Shown piece by piece: positions 1 to 8,825 of a stretch of 64,000 nt of DNA. The notes below the pieces were generated by a model. It saw only the letters and a program-made list of their open reading frames with translations. It did no database searches and had not been told where the DNA came from. The stretch's first letter is position 1. Every line of letters starts with the position of its first letter. The position numbers were made by a program, and so were the translations under genes. The stretch is from Pseudofrankia coriaricola. GTDB taxonomy: Bacteria > Actinomycetota > Actinomycetes > Frankiales > Frankiaceae. The stretch spans positions 1 through 64,000 of the forward strand of contig NZ_MBLO01000248.1 of NCBI RefSeq assembly GCF_001854805.1, written 5' to 3'.

Positions 1-585
1 CCGTTCGACCGACACTGGCCGTCCAGCCGGGATGTCGTCGATCACCGAGCGGCGGAACACGTAGCAGCCGGCGTTGATCAGATTGGTCGGCGGCTCGAGG
101 GTCTTCTCCAGGAACTCCGTCACCCGGCCGTGCTCGTCGGTCGGCACGACGCCGAACGCGCGCGGGTCCTCGACCTCGGTGAGGTGCAGGGTGACCGCGG
201 CGCCGCTGTCGGTGTGCCGGGCGATGAGCGCCTGGATGTCGAGCCCGGACAGGATGTCACCGTTGAAGATGACCACCGGGTCGTCCGGGCCGCAGCGCAG
301 GAAGCCGGCGACGTTGCGGATCGCGCCCCCGGTGCCCAGCGGCTCGGTCTCGGTCACATATGCCAACTCGAGGCCGAGGGCCGACCCGTCGCCGAAGTAC
401 TCCTCGAAGACCTCGGCCTTGTACGACGTGGCGAGCACGACACGGTCGATCCCGGCGTCGCGCGCGCGGGCAAGCATGTGCGCGGTGACGGGCACCCCGG
501 CGACCGGAAGCATCGGCTTGGGGGCAGACATCGTCAACGGCCGAAGCCGGGTGCCCTTGCCCCCCACCAGCATCACTGCGTCCAT
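1..585 (-). CDS. manB: Mannose-1-phosphate guanylyltransferase (NDP-sugar pyrophosphorylase), 3' end outside window
   Basis: The visible 195 residues start at an ATG at 585 and stay open to the window edge, so the C-terminus is missing. Residues 6-17 carry the nucleotidyltransferase signature (LVGGKGTRLRPL), followed by a KPMLPVAG segment and a FNGD metal/sugar-nucleotide motif. This is the family that makes GDP-mannose or dTDP-glucose from a sugar-1-phosphate. The wording around these motifs (SAPKPMLP, GTSYK-like, NAGCYVF) is close to what I recall of M. tuberculosis Rv3264c, and the next gene is the wbbL homologue, as in that genome. GDP-mannose supply for glycan assembly is therefore preferred; dTDP-glucose synthesis by a RmlA-like enzyme is the alternative. 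Confidence 0.88.
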   Translation of the reverse strand, partial: MDAVMLVGGKGTRLRPLTMSAPKPMLPVAGVPVTAHMLARARDAGIDRVVLATSYKAEVFEEYFGDGSALGLELAYVTETEPLGTGGAIRNVAGFLRCGPDDPVVIFNGDILSGLDIQALIARHTDSGAAVTLHLTEVEDPRAFGVVPTDEHGRVTEFLEKTLEPPTNLINAGCYVFRRSVIDDIPAGRPVSVER

Positions 586-881
586 GGCCGCCAGTTTTCC
601 AGACTCCGAGCAGGGAGATGAGGCCACCCGTCCAAGTGGACCCGATCGCCCTGAAAACGAAACCCCACAGCCGTACGCGGTTTACCACCCACAGTGCGAA
701 CCCGCGCTCCGGAACATCATCACCTGAAGACTCTCCCTGACCACGCTCGGACCACCAGACGGAGATCACCTGAACCCGGGCCCGCCCTGGAGAAGACCCG
801 GTCAAGAGGAACTGACCAATCCATCAAGAAACCACGAAGGGCCCTCCACGCCACCCCACGGAGCGGGGCCCGACCCGGGTG
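586..881. other. Intergenic region between manB and wbbL
   Basis: About 300 bases upstream of manB and downstream of wbbL, both on the minus strand. I see no convincing gene. It contains GGGCCC-rich short inverted repeats near 838-875 just after the wbbL stop, which could help termination. I could not pick out a clear promoter. Confidence 0.4.
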
Positions 882-1796
882 TCAGCGCGGGCGGGTACCG
901 GTAGCCAGCATTTCGGCGGACCGGGTGGCCCGGGCGCCGGCGCTGTCCTTGGCGAACGCCAGCGCGAGCGCGAGCCGAGCGCCCAGCCCCAGCGTGACCA
1001 GCACCCGCAGCGGCAGGTACGCCGGCCCTGAGTACTGGCGGCACAGGTAGCGCACCATGCTGCGGTGGTGGGCGACGACCATCCGGCGCGACGTGCGCGT
1101 CGTGGAGTGCCCGCCCAGGTGCTCGACGACCGCGCTGGGCACGTAGACGCTGCTCCAGTCGGCGAGCCCGAGCCGGCGGCCGAGGTCGACGTCCTCCATG
1201 AACATGAAGTACGACTCGTCGAAACCGGCGACCGCCTCGAACGCCTCCCGGCGCAGCAGCTGGACCGAGCCGGACAGCCAGCCGGTGGTCATCTCCTTCG
1301 GCGCGCCGCGTTCCCGCCGGTAGGAGGCCGTCCACGGGTTCGTCGGCCAGAACCAGCCGAACAGCGCGTGCCCGGCGCCGCGGCCGAGCGAGGGCAGGTC
1401 ACGGGCGGAGGGATAGAGCGCGCCGTCCGGGTTGACGATGCCCGGGCCGAACGCGCCACCGCGCGGCCAGCGGGCGGCGGCGTCGACCAGCTCGTCCAAC
1501 GAGCCTGGGATGAACGAGATGTCCGCGTTGGCGACGACGATCCAGTCCCCGCGGGCGCCGGCCGCGCCACGGTTGGCGGCGGCGCCGTAGCCGAGGTTGC
1601 AACCCGGCCGGACCAGCCGCGCCTCGGGCCGCCGGGCGGCCGCGGCGGTGGCCTCGTCCAGCTCGGGCGAGTTGTCGACGATGACGACCTCGTAGCTACG
1701 CGCCGTCGCCTTGGCCAACGTGTCCAGGAAGGCGCCAATGACCTCACCGGACCGGTAGGTCACGACGACGACCCGGATCTCCGGCTCAGCACTCAC
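882..1796 (-). CDS. wbbL: GT2 family rhamnosyltransferase, WbbL-like
   Basis: A 304-residue GT-A glycosyltransferase. It opens with the GT2 strand RVVVVTY, then VDNS, a NLGYGAAANRG segment (about 67-77), a NAD nucleotide/metal motif (about 90) and the EDVDLGRR motif (about 201-208). Mycobacterial WbbL adds rhamnose from dTDP-rhamnose to GlcNAc-diphospho-decaprenol, forming the linker on which the wall polymer is built. The adjacent manB and the rmlD (dTDP-rhamnose synthesis) near 55 kb support the same type of reaction, but the acceptor in this organism is unknown. GTG at 1796 is preferred because an AGAGGG lies about 9 bases upstream; a TTG one codon earlier is possible. Confidence 0.8.
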   Translation of the reverse strand: MSAEPEIRVVVVTYRSGEVIGAFLDTLAKATARSYEVVIVDNSPELDEATAAAARRPEARLVRPGCNLGYGAAANRGAAGARGDWIVVANADISFIPGSLDELVDAAARWPRGGAFGPGIVNPDGALYPSARDLPSLGRGAGHALFGWFWPTNPWTASYRRERGAPKEMTTGWLSGSVQLLRREAFEAVAGFDESYFMFMEDVDLGRRLGLADWSSVYVPSAVVEHLGGHSTTRTSRRMVVAHHRSMVRYLCRQYSGPAYLPLRVLVTLGLGARLALALAFAKDSAGARATRSAEMLATGTRPR

Positions 1797-2103
1797 CAAC
1801 AGGCCCTCTTTTCTGGTTCGCTCCGTGCGGGCACGGCGCTACGGCCCCTTACTCGCTTCGCTCCCAAGGGACCTCCGCGCCGTGTCCTCCTCCGCTCACG
1901 TGCGCTCCGGCGACCTCCGCTGCGGCCCAACCCACGTCGCTTCGCTCGTGGGCCGAGCCTCCGCGGAGGCACGCCTCCGCGCCAGCCCGGTTGCTCGCCG
2001 CTGTACATCACCAATCCACAAGCAGCCCGGTCCGGAGCCGACCCACCGGGGGCCAGGTCACGCCCTCCGGCCGCCACGATGGGGTCCCGGGTCCGCCCGG
2101 CTC
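1797..2103. other. Intergenic region with short repeats
   Basis: About 300 bases with no supportable gene. It contains a perfect CCTCCGCGGAGG palindrome near 1960 and several GCTTCGCTC-type words, which look like degenerate intergenic repeat DNA. No promoter for wbbL was obvious. Confidence 0.35.
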
Positions 2104-3234
2104 TTAGGCGTCCGCGGCGGCGCGGGCGTAGCTGGCCAGGTGCGCGTCGGCGCAGGCCGCCCAGGTGAACTCGCGAGCGCGGGCGAGGCCGGCGGCGGCG
2201 AGCTGGGCGCGCCGGTCGGCGTCGTCGAGCAGCGCGCCGAGCTCACGGGCGATCGAGTCGACGTCGGGCTGGGTGTACGCGACCGCGTCGCCGCCGACCT
2301 CCGGCAGCGAGAGCCGGGGGGTGGTGAGCACCGGGGCGCCACAGGCCATCGCCTCCAGCACCGGCAGGCCGAACCCCTCGCCGTGCGAGGGGTAGGCGAC
2401 CAGTTCCGAGCCGCCCAGGTACCCGGGCAGGTCGGAGAAGCGCAGGTAGCCGGGCCGCAGCACGCGCAGGTGGCTCGGCACGGCGGCGATGGCGGCGTCC
2501 ACCTCGTCGTCCCAGCCGGAGCCGCCCGCGAGCACCAGGGCCGGCGGCTCGTCGCGCCAGTGCACCGCCTCGGCCCAGGCGCGGATGAGGTTCGGCACGT
2601 TCTTGCGCGGTTCGAGCATGCCCAGGAAGGCGACGTAGCGGCGGTCGCCGAGGCCGAGGCGCATGCGCACCCGGCGCTTGTCCTCGTCCGTCGGCGGATG
2701 GAAGGTCGCCGTGTCGACGCCGTGATAGGCGACGTCGGTCGTGGTCGGCTCGCCGTCGAGGACGCGGACCAGCTCGTCGCGGGTGGCCTTGGACGGCACG
2801 ATGATCCGGTCGGCCTTGCGGACCGCGGTGCGCATGGCCGAGCGGAAGAACGTCCCCTTGACGGCGGTGTGCATCTCCGGCTCGGTGAAGAACGTGACGT
2901 CGTGGATCGTCACGCACACCGGCCGCTGCGCGCGCAGCGGCATCGTGTAGTGCGGCGAGTGGATCACGTCCGCGGCGACCTGCTCGGCTACCAGGGGGAG
3001 GCCGGTCTGTTCCCAGGCGAGCCGGGCCGGCCGGTGCGCGATGGCGGCGGGCCCGGACAGAACGGTGGCGTCTGGTGCCATCCGGCTGTATCTTTCTTCG
3101 TCCGACCGTTGGCACACCAGCGCCAGATCGGCGCCGGCCGCGCCAAGAGCCGCTACCAGCCCATCGACATAGCGCCCGACACCGCCACGGTCCGCTGGAA
3201 CCGAGGTGGCGTCGACGAGCACCCGGGGTCCCAC
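2104..3234 (-). CDS. GT4 family glycosyltransferase
   Basis: A 376-residue GT-B enzyme that would transfer a sugar from an NDP-sugar donor in the cytoplasm. The N-terminal domain begins VDATSVPADRGGVGRYV, the usual start of bacterial mannosyl/rhamnosyl GT4 enzymes. The linker has the GMLEPRKN motif, and the donor-site E-x7-E motif is EGFGLPVLE (residues 286-294). The frame is open to 3396, but GTG at 3234 is chosen because GGTGGAGGGA stands just upstream at good spacing and the family core starts there. It is followed by wbbL and preceded by another GT4 gene on the same strand. Exact donor and acceptor cannot be read from sequence. Confidence 0.88.
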   Translation of the reverse strand: MGPRVLVDATSVPADRGGVGRYVDGLVAALGAAGADLALVCQRSDEERYSRMAPDATVLSGPAAIAHRPARLAWEQTGLPLVAEQVAADVIHSPHYTMPLRAQRPVCVTIHDVTFFTEPEMHTAVKGTFFRSAMRTAVRKADRIIVPSKATRDELVRVLDGEPTTTDVAYHGVDTATFHPPTDEDKRRVRMRLGLGDRRYVAFLGMLEPRKNVPNLIRAWAEAVHWRDEPPALVLAGGSGWDDEVDAAIAAVPSHLRVLRPGYLRFSDLPGYLGGSELVAYPSHGEGFGLPVLEAMACGAPVLTTPRLSLPEVGGDAVAYTQPDVDSIARELGALLDDADRRAQLAAAGLARAREFTWAACADAHLASYARAAADA

Positions 3235-3424
3235 GGCGCTCCCTCCACCGAGACGTGCTGCCAGTCTCTCGTCTGTCCGAATCGGGTCAGATTTCTGGGG
3301 AGCGCGCAGCACCTTGTCACGCCCCGTCAGCCCACTTCTACCGCCGTCCGCTCCGCCCGCGCCGAGGGATGTCCCTCGAATGTTCGGACGGTGCATGCGA
3401 CCGGGGCAACACTACGCCCGCCCG

Positions 3425-4657
3425 TCAGCGGCGACGGACATGGCCGGGGGAACCGCTGACTCGACGGTAGAGGGCCCAGCACGCCCGCGCTGCCTCAATC
3501 CAGTTAAAGTGCCGAGCCCGCTCGCGGCCGAAGTCCGACAGCCGCGCGCGCAGCGCGGAATCACCAGCGATCCGGATCACCGCGGTGGCGAGCGCCCGTG
3601 GGTCGTCGACCGGCACGACGACCCCCGCCGGGCCCGCGACCTCGACGAGCGCGGGCACGTCCGAGATGACGACCGGCACCCCGTGTGCCATCGCCTCCAC
3701 GACGGGCAGGCCGAAGCCCTCGGACCGCGACGGCATGACCAGCGCGGTGGCGCGTGACAGCACCACCGCGAGGTCGGCGTCGTCGATCCGGCCGAGCGAG
3801 CGGAACCGCCCTACCGGCACTCCGAGCTTCTTCGCCTCCATGTCCGCGTCCAGCCCGCCCCAGCCCGACTGTCCGACATGCAACAGCGGCAGCCGGGCCG
3901 CGGGGCCGGTGAGCATCCCCAGGGCCGCAAGCGCCACTTCCAGGCCCTTGCGCGGCTCCAGGGTGGCCAACGTCAGCAGGTAGCCACCGGCCGGCAGGCC
4001 CAGGCGGCGCGCCCGCCCGTCGGCATCCGGGCCGAGGCGCAGAACCGCGTCGGCGGGGCCCTCGCCGATGACGTGCATCCGGCCGTCGGGCACCCGCAGG
4101 AAGGGGCGCAGATCCGCGGCGACGGCGAGGGTGGGAACGACGATCGCGTCGGCGGTATGGGCGGCGCGCTCGCCCATCTCCTGGTGCCAGCGGGCGCCGT
4201 GCGGCGTGAGTGTGCGGGGGTGGGTCCAGGGGACGGCGTCGTGGATCGTGACCACGAGCGCCGTGCCCTTCCGCCTCGGCGGTAGCAGCAGCGTCGGGGC
4301 GTGCACGACGTCGACACCGGTCGGCGCCGGACCGACGCCTCGCGCCCAGGCCGCCGCCAGCGCTCTGCGCCCCAGCGGGAGCCGCAACGGGCCGAGTACG
4401 CCGGGGATCGCCGCGTCGGCCGCCGGCGCCGCCTGCGCACCTGGGATCCGGCCGCCGGTAAGCCGGCCGAGGGCGGCGCCACCGAGGCGCGCGGGGAAGC
4501 CCGTCGGCCGGTGCTCGGGGCGCAGCGCGCACCAGCTGGTGACGCCGTCACCCGGGACGGCGGTGCGTGCCAGCGCGGCGGCGAGCTCGGCCGTGTAGCG
4601 GCCGGTGCCGCCCGGCACCGGCGCGAGCATCTGTTCGACCAGGAAACCCACCCGCAC
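3425..4657 (-). CDS. GT4 family glycosyltransferase
   Basis: A 410-residue GT-B enzyme. It begins MRVGFLVEQ, has the GGTGRYTAELA loop near residue 16, an HDAVPW segment typical of the acceptor domain, the LEPRKGLEV linker motif and the EGFGLPVVE donor-site motif (E313 and E321). It is a paralogue of the genes at 2104 and 31513 and probably adds a hexose or deoxyhexose to the same glycan. A tandem palindromic repeat array begins only 16 bases upstream of its start and separates it from the next gene upstream on this strand. Confidence 0.88.
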   Translation of the reverse strand: MRVGFLVEQMLAPVPGGTGRYTAELAAALARTAVPGDGVTSWCALRPEHRPTGFPARLGGAALGRLTGGRIPGAQAAPAADAAIPGVLGPLRLPLGRRALAAAWARGVGPAPTGVDVVHAPTLLLPPRRKGTALVVTIHDAVPWTHPRTLTPHGARWHQEMGERAAHTADAIVVPTLAVAADLRPFLRVPDGRMHVIGEGPADAVLRLGPDADGRARRLGLPAGGYLLTLATLEPRKGLEVALAALGMLTGPAARLPLLHVGQSGWGGLDADMEAKKLGVPVGRFRSLGRIDDADLAVVLSRATALVMPSRSEGFGLPVVEAMAHGVPVVISDVPALVEVAGPAGVVVPVDDPRALATAVIRIAGDSALRARLSDFGRERARHFNWIEAARACWALYRRVSGSPGHVRRR

Positions 4658-4673
4658 GGGTCCGGCCCCCTCT

Positions 4674-4946
4674 CAGTGCTTCTGGGACGGGGGCCTCCGG
4701 AGGTGCGAAGGAGGAGCATTTTCGCACCTCCTTTGGCCCTCCAGTGCTTCTGGGGACGGGGGCCTCCGGAGGTGCGAAGGAGGAGCATTTTCGCACCTCC
4801 TTTGGCCCTCCAGTGCTTCTGGGACGGGGGCCTCCGGAGGTGCGAAGGAGGAGCATTTTCGCACCTCCTTTGGCCCTCTAGTGCTTCTGGGACGGGGGCC
4901 TCCGGAGGTGCGAAGGAGGAGCATTTTCGCACCTCCTTTGGCCCTC
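4674..4946 (+). repeat. Four tandem copies of a 68-bp palindromic element
   Basis: Units begin at 4674, 4742, 4811 and 4879 and end at 4946, giving a period of 68, 69, 68 and 68 bases. They are almost identical. Each contains an 11-bp hairpin stem, GGAGGTGCGAA pairing with TTCGCACCTCC across an 11-base loop, and ends in TTTGGCCCTC followed by YAG. Diverged single copies lie at 31382-31450 (inverted) and 40145-40213. There are no unique spacers, so this is not a CRISPR array. It sits between two minus-strand genes. Confidence 0.93.
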
Positions 4947-5305
4947 TAGCGACGCCCGGAGCGGCCTGGGCGGCCGGTTCCCCCCGGCCGCCCAGGCCCG
5001 CCGGCGCGTCCGGAAGACCTGCCGGAACCGCCAGCGCCGCCTGGACGGCCGGGACCAGCCGGGCGGCGCGCGGCCGTCGGGCGGCGGCCGTCACCGCGCT
5101 GGCCGGGGCCGGCGGGCCCGCCCGTGCCCTCGGACCGACGGGAGCCGTTGACGGCGGCGCCGACCATCACCGCGCAGGCGAGCGCGCCCGCGACATAGCC
5201 CCAGACGCGGTGGTCGAACAACGCGAACAGGGCTCCCATGCCAAAGATCACCAGGCCGAACAGCCCGACGGTGAGCAGGACGGCCAATGCCCGCTGCGCC
5301 TTCAC
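4946..5305 (-). CDS. Small predicted membrane protein, unknown function
   Basis: A 119-residue reading frame from a GTG at 5305. It starts with two hydrophobic stretches: LAVLLTVGLFGLVIFGMGAL, then about 18 further residues around GYVAGALACAVMVGAAV, with a short FDHRVW turn between. A Gly/Pro/Arg-rich tail of about 65 residues follows. The helical hairpin makes it look real, but there is no clear ribosome binding site and I recognise no family. Its TAG stop lies exactly where the tandem repeat array ends, so the tail may have been shaped by that repeat. Confidence 0.5.
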   Translation of the reverse strand: MKAQRALAVLLTVGLFGLVIFGMGALFALFDHRVWGYVAGALACAVMVGAAVNGSRRSEGTGGPAGPGQRGDGRRPTAARRPAGPGRPGGAGGSGRSSGRAGGPGRPGGTGRPGRSGRR

Positions 5306-5458
5306 CGGCGGCCGGCCGCCGCGGCGCCCAGGGCACCGCCGCCAGAAACGACACCGTCAGAAACGACACCGTCAGGGACGGTGCCAGCCGAGATCGCGCC
5401 GACGGAGGCGCGGCCGGCCCGGCGGAGTCCCGTCACCGGGCGTCCCGCCATGCGGCCC

Positions 5459-6169
5459 TCAGCCACGGCGGCGGGCGTGCGTGAGCACCACGCTGCCGCC
5501 GTCGTCGGAGGTGCGCCGGTCGTCCCACGCGACCAGCGGGGACAGCGGAGCCGCGGCGTTCCAGCCGGCCCGGCCGCCCTTGCTCGACAGCGTCAGGTAG
5601 AACCGCTCGGCGCGCTCGGAGCGGAACATGTGCGTCTGGCTGACGACGTCCAGGCCGGCGGCGTCCAGCAGCTTGGACAGCACGTCCGCCGGATAGGTGT
5701 GCTTGACGTGGTAGCGCTCCCGGTGACGCGCGAGCATCGCCGGCCAGCGTTCGGCCCTGGTCAGCGCGTCAGCGGACATCACGAGATCGCCGCCGGGGCG
5801 CAGCACTCGCGCCATCTCGGCGAGCGCGGCCGCGCCGTCGTCGAAGTGCTCGATCGCGCAGACGGACATGACGACGTCGAAGGAGCCGTCGGCGAACGGC
5901 AGCGCGAGCGCGTCGCCCTCGATCAGCCCCGGGTGGCGGCGTAGCCGTCCGCCGAAGTCCAGCTTGTGCCGCGCGAGGTCCAGGCAGACTGCGCGTGCGC
6001 CGCGGCGGATGGCCTGGCCGGCCCAGTAGCCATCCCCGCCGGCGACGTCGAGCAGGGTGCGCCCGCGCAGGTCGCCGGCCCAGCGCAGGAGGGTGGAGAC
6101 CTCCCGGCGGCGCATCACGTGCACCTGGTGCCCGAAGTACGCCAAGGCGTCGTCGCGCAGCGAACTCAT
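5459..6169 (-). CDS. Class I SAM-dependent methyltransferase
   Basis: A 236-residue protein with the SAM-binding motif DVAGGDGYW near residue 41, an acidic motif II region (CLDLARHK) and the GDALALPFADGSFDVV segment followed by a CAIEHF motif, as in Methyltransf_11 proteins. It would methylate a small molecule or a sugar hydroxyl, most likely a sugar of the surface polymer given its neighbours. It is read on the same strand as a second methyltransferase 125 bases upstream. The GGAGG before the ATG is only one base away, so a slightly different start is possible. Confidence 0.82.
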   Translation of the reverse strand: MSSLRDDALAYFGHQVHVMRRREVSTLLRWAGDLRGRTLLDVAGGDGYWAGQAIRRGARAVCLDLARHKLDFGGRLRRHPGLIEGDALALPFADGSFDVVMSVCAIEHFDDGAAALAEMARVLRPGGDLVMSADALTRAERWPAMLARHRERYHVKHTYPADVLSKLLDAAGLDVVSQTHMFRSERAERFYLTLSSKGGRAGWNAAAPLSPLVAWDDRRTSDDGGSVVLTHARRRG

Positions 6170-6294
6170 GCCTCCAGTCTGCCCTTCGCCCCCACCGGCG
6201 CACGTGCCGGGTCATTCCGGCGAGTCGGCGACCAGCCCCGCCCCTGCCTGTGGTGGTGCTTGTCGCGAGGCCGCGCGGCAGCCCGCGGCGGATC

Positions 6295-7353
6295 TCATCT
6301 TCCGCGCCAGCCTGTCCCCGGGGTCTCCACAGACTGGCGGTCGGTCGCCGCGGCGCCGAACGTCCAGATGGGCTTCAGGTCCCTGAACAGCCAGTCGGTC
6401 GAGAAGGCGGCGCCGACCGGGCTCGGCGGGATGGGCAGCGGCTCGCCGGCGGGGTGGCGCGAGCCCGGCGTGGCGACCCACAGGAAGGTCGGGGCGAGCG
6501 GCAGCGCGGCGCGCGCGAGCCACGCCCGCGCGGCCACCGGCAGCTGGCCCACCACCGTGCCCGGCAGGGGCAGGCCGCGCAGCGGGCCCGGCAGCGGCGG
6601 TAGGCGTGGCACGTCGGCCTCGGCGTGGAACGCCTCGGGCGCGAGCAGGACCGGCACCGTGTAGTCCCAGGCCCGCAGCCCGGCGGCCGCGAGCATCCGG
6701 CGCAGGCCGGCGCGCGTGCGGTAGCGCTCGTAGTAGTGCTCGCCGCGGCCGGTGGCCCGCAGGTACCTGTCGGCCAGCGCAGGGGGCAGCCAGGACAGCA
6801 GCGGCAGCCGGTGGTGTGGCTCCATGACGCCGAGCCGGTTGCCGAGGCCGAGGTACGCGACGCCGTCCGGCGCGAGGACGCGGCGCACCTCGGCGGCGAG
6901 CGCGTCGGCGTCGGCGACGTGCTCGTAGATGTGGTTCGCGACGACCACGTCGACGGCGCCGTCCGCCAGCGGCAGGGAGAGCCCGTCGGCCTGGACGAAC
7001 CGGGCACGCCTGGCGAACCGCGCCCTGGCGCGGCGCAGGCCGGCGATGTCGATGTCGACGCCGGTCACCTCGGCACCGGCGGCGGCGAGCTCGTCGCAGA
7101 TGAAGCCGGCGGAGCATCCCACGTCGAGCACGCGCAGCCCGGCGAACGCCCGCGGCGCGGCCTGGTCGCGACCGAGGAAGTGGGCAAGCACCGCGATCAG
7201 CTTGCGGGCCTTGCGGCGGCGGGTGAACTCGTCGAGCGAACGGGGCTCGATCTCGGAGTAGCGCAGCTGGCGCCCGCGCGCCTCGGTGCGACGTGCCCTG
7301 GTTCGGCGGGATCTCGTCTGACGTATCGGCGCAGTGCGTGTCGTCGCTCTCAC
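6295..7353 (-). CDS. Class I SAM-dependent methyltransferase with C-terminal extension
   Basis: A 352-residue protein. A basic N-terminus leads into the SAM motif LDVGCSAGF (about 76-84), GVDID, the QADGLSLPLADGAVDVV segment and an HIYEHV motif. The last 120 or so residues are Pro/Leu-rich with hydrophobic stretches and may mediate membrane or partner association. Together with the gene at 5459 it supplies the only methyltransferases of this minus-strand run, so methyl capping or decoration of the glycan is a reasonable inference. The substrate is unknown. The start is a GTG close to the next gene upstream. Confidence 0.8.
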   Translation of the reverse strand: MRATTRTAPIRQTRSRRTRARRTEARGRQLRYSEIEPRSLDEFTRRRKARKLIAVLAHFLGRDQAAPRAFAGLRVLDVGCSAGFICDELAAAGAEVTGVDIDIAGLRRARARFARRARFVQADGLSLPLADGAVDVVVANHIYEHVADADALAAEVRRVLAPDGVAYLGLGNRLGVMEPHHRLPLLSWLPPALADRYLRATGRGEHYYERYRTRAGLRRMLAAAGLRAWDYTVPVLLAPEAFHAEADVPRLPPLPGPLRGLPLPGTVVGQLPVAARAWLARAALPLAPTFLWVATPGSRHPAGEPLPIPPSPVGAAFSTDWLFRDLKPIWTFGAAATDRQSVETPGTGWRGR

Positions 7354-7385
7354 AGTGCGTGAGAGTACGGACAGCTCTCTAACGC

Positions 7386-8825
7386 TTACCTATTGTGCTC
7401 AATGGCCTCGCCTGGCCCAGGCTCACCTGGCCCAGGCTCATCCGGTTCGGCCTCCCCCAGGCCGGCATCCTCCAGCCCGGCCTCGACCCGGGCCTCGCTC
7501 TCCGGGAACGTCTCGTCCAGGACGGCGCCGGCAAGCACGTCGAGGTACCGCTCCCAGCCACCGGCGGTGTCCGGCGGGCGCACCTTGGCCGCCAGCGCCG
7601 CGAGCACCCCGGGCTCGTAGAGGCGGCGCAGCGCCGCGGCCAGCGCCGCCGGGTCCTCCGGCGGGACCAGCAGGCCGTCCACCCCGTCGGCGACGGCCGC
7701 GGGCAGGGTGCCGACCGATGTCGCGACGACCGGCAGGCCATGCAGGTGCGCGAGGTCGACGTTCTGCGACGCGGTACCGGCGCGATAGGGCAGCACCAGC
7801 GCATCCGCGGCGTCGAACAGCGCGGGCACGTCGGCCGCGTCGACGTAGCCGGGACGCAGCTCGACCCGGTCGGCGAGCCCGAGCTCGGCGATGAGCGCCC
7901 TGGTCTCCTCCGTCCCGCCCCAGAACTCGCCCGCGACCGTGAGCGCGACGTCCGGTGGCCCCCCCGTCGCGAGGGCCCGCAGCAGCACATCCAGCCCCTT
8001 GTAGGGACGCACCAGCCCGAAGAACAGCACCCGCCGCCGCGGCGCCCGGCCACCGGCGGCCAGCGCGGCACCCGCGGCCCCGGCCGCGGCTTCGCTCCCG
8101 GCGGCATCCGCGGCCCCGGCGGCGCCCGGGCGCACCCGGCGGGTTGGCGCGGCCCACAGGTGGGGAGCCATCGCGGCGACGTGCACGGGTGCCCTGGTCA
8201 GCGCCGCGGCCCGGGTCGCCTCGGCGTCGGTATGGACCAGGACGGCGTCGGTTCGGCGCAGCACGGCCCTGACCAGCGGCTCGTCGACCGGCCGGCGCTC
8301 GTGCGGAAGCACGTTGTGGCAGAGCGCGAGCACGAACGGCCCGGCCGGGCCGGCCGGCTTGCCCGGCGGGCGCCCGGCTGAGCTGACACGGGTACCGGCG
8401 CGGTCGCCGGCCCGCGGCCGGGAGCGGCCCAGGCCGGCGAGGATGCCCAGATAGGCGGGAGCCTGGATAGGGGTGACCACGACGACGATGACCACGTCGG
8501 CGGTGGCCCGCAGCCGGCGGCCGAGCCGCACCCAGCCATCCGGCCGGCGCCACGACAACGGGTAGCCCGTGGCCGGGAACGGCTCCATCTCGGGCACGTC
8601 GACGCGCTGCTGACCAGGGTAGAGCCGAGCTGGGTACTGCTCGCTCCACGACTCGATCCACACATTGTGTCCGCGCACGGCCAGCCGGTGGGCGAGCTCC
8701 GTGGTGTGCTGCGCGATCCCGCCCTTGTACGGGTGGGTCGGCCCGACGATCGCGACGCGCGGCCGGCCGCTGGCGGCCGCGCCGCCCTCGGTCCCGGTGG
8801 CCGTCGACGGCTCAGGAGCTGCCAC
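7386..8825 (-). CDS. GT4 family glycosyltransferase
   Basis: A 479-residue GT-B enzyme. The N-terminal domain begins RVAIVGPTHPYKGGIAQHT, and HNVLPHE is the usual mid-domain motif. The C-terminal domain has FFGLVRPYKGLDVLL, then LPYRAGTASQ in the donor-site region where most GT4 enzymes carry E-x7-E, so donor recognition may differ. An Ala/Gly-rich insertion separates the two domains and the C-terminal 35 residues are acidic and repetitive (GPGEPGPGE). Its GTG start overlaps the 3' end of the gene at 8812 by 14 bases, so the two are probably translationally coupled. Confidence 0.85.
   Translation of the reverse strand: MAAPEPSTATGTEGGAAASGRPRVAIVGPTHPYKGGIAQHTTELAHRLAVRGHNVWIESWSEQYPARLYPGQQRVDVPEMEPFPATGYPLSWRRPDGWVRLGRRLRATADVVIVVVVTPIQAPAYLGILAGLGRSRPRAGDRAGTRVSSAGRPPGKPAGPAGPFVLALCHNVLPHERRPVDEPLVRAVLRRTDAVLVHTDAEATRAAALTRAPVHVAAMAPHLWAAPTRRVRPGAAGAADAAGSEAAAGAAGAALAAGGRAPRRRVLFFGLVRPYKGLDVLLRALATGGPPDVALTVAGEFWGGTEETRALIAELGLADRVELRPGYVDAADVPALFDAADALVLPYRAGTASQNVDLAHLHGLPVVATSVGTLPAAVADGVDGLLVPPEDPAALAAALRRLYEPGVLAALAAKVRPPDTAGGWERYLDVLAGAVLDETFPESEARVEAGLEDAGLGEAEPDEPGPGEPGPGEAIEHNR

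Noticed and set aside
4674-4946. CRISPR array
   Set aside because: The repeat period is regular, but the whole unit is nearly identical, so there are no unique spacers, and no cas genes are nearby.
4301-5944. A 547-codon plus-strand frame across the repeat array
   Set aside because: It is open because of composition and because the repeat keeps an open frame. It runs antisense to two supported genes and has no domain.
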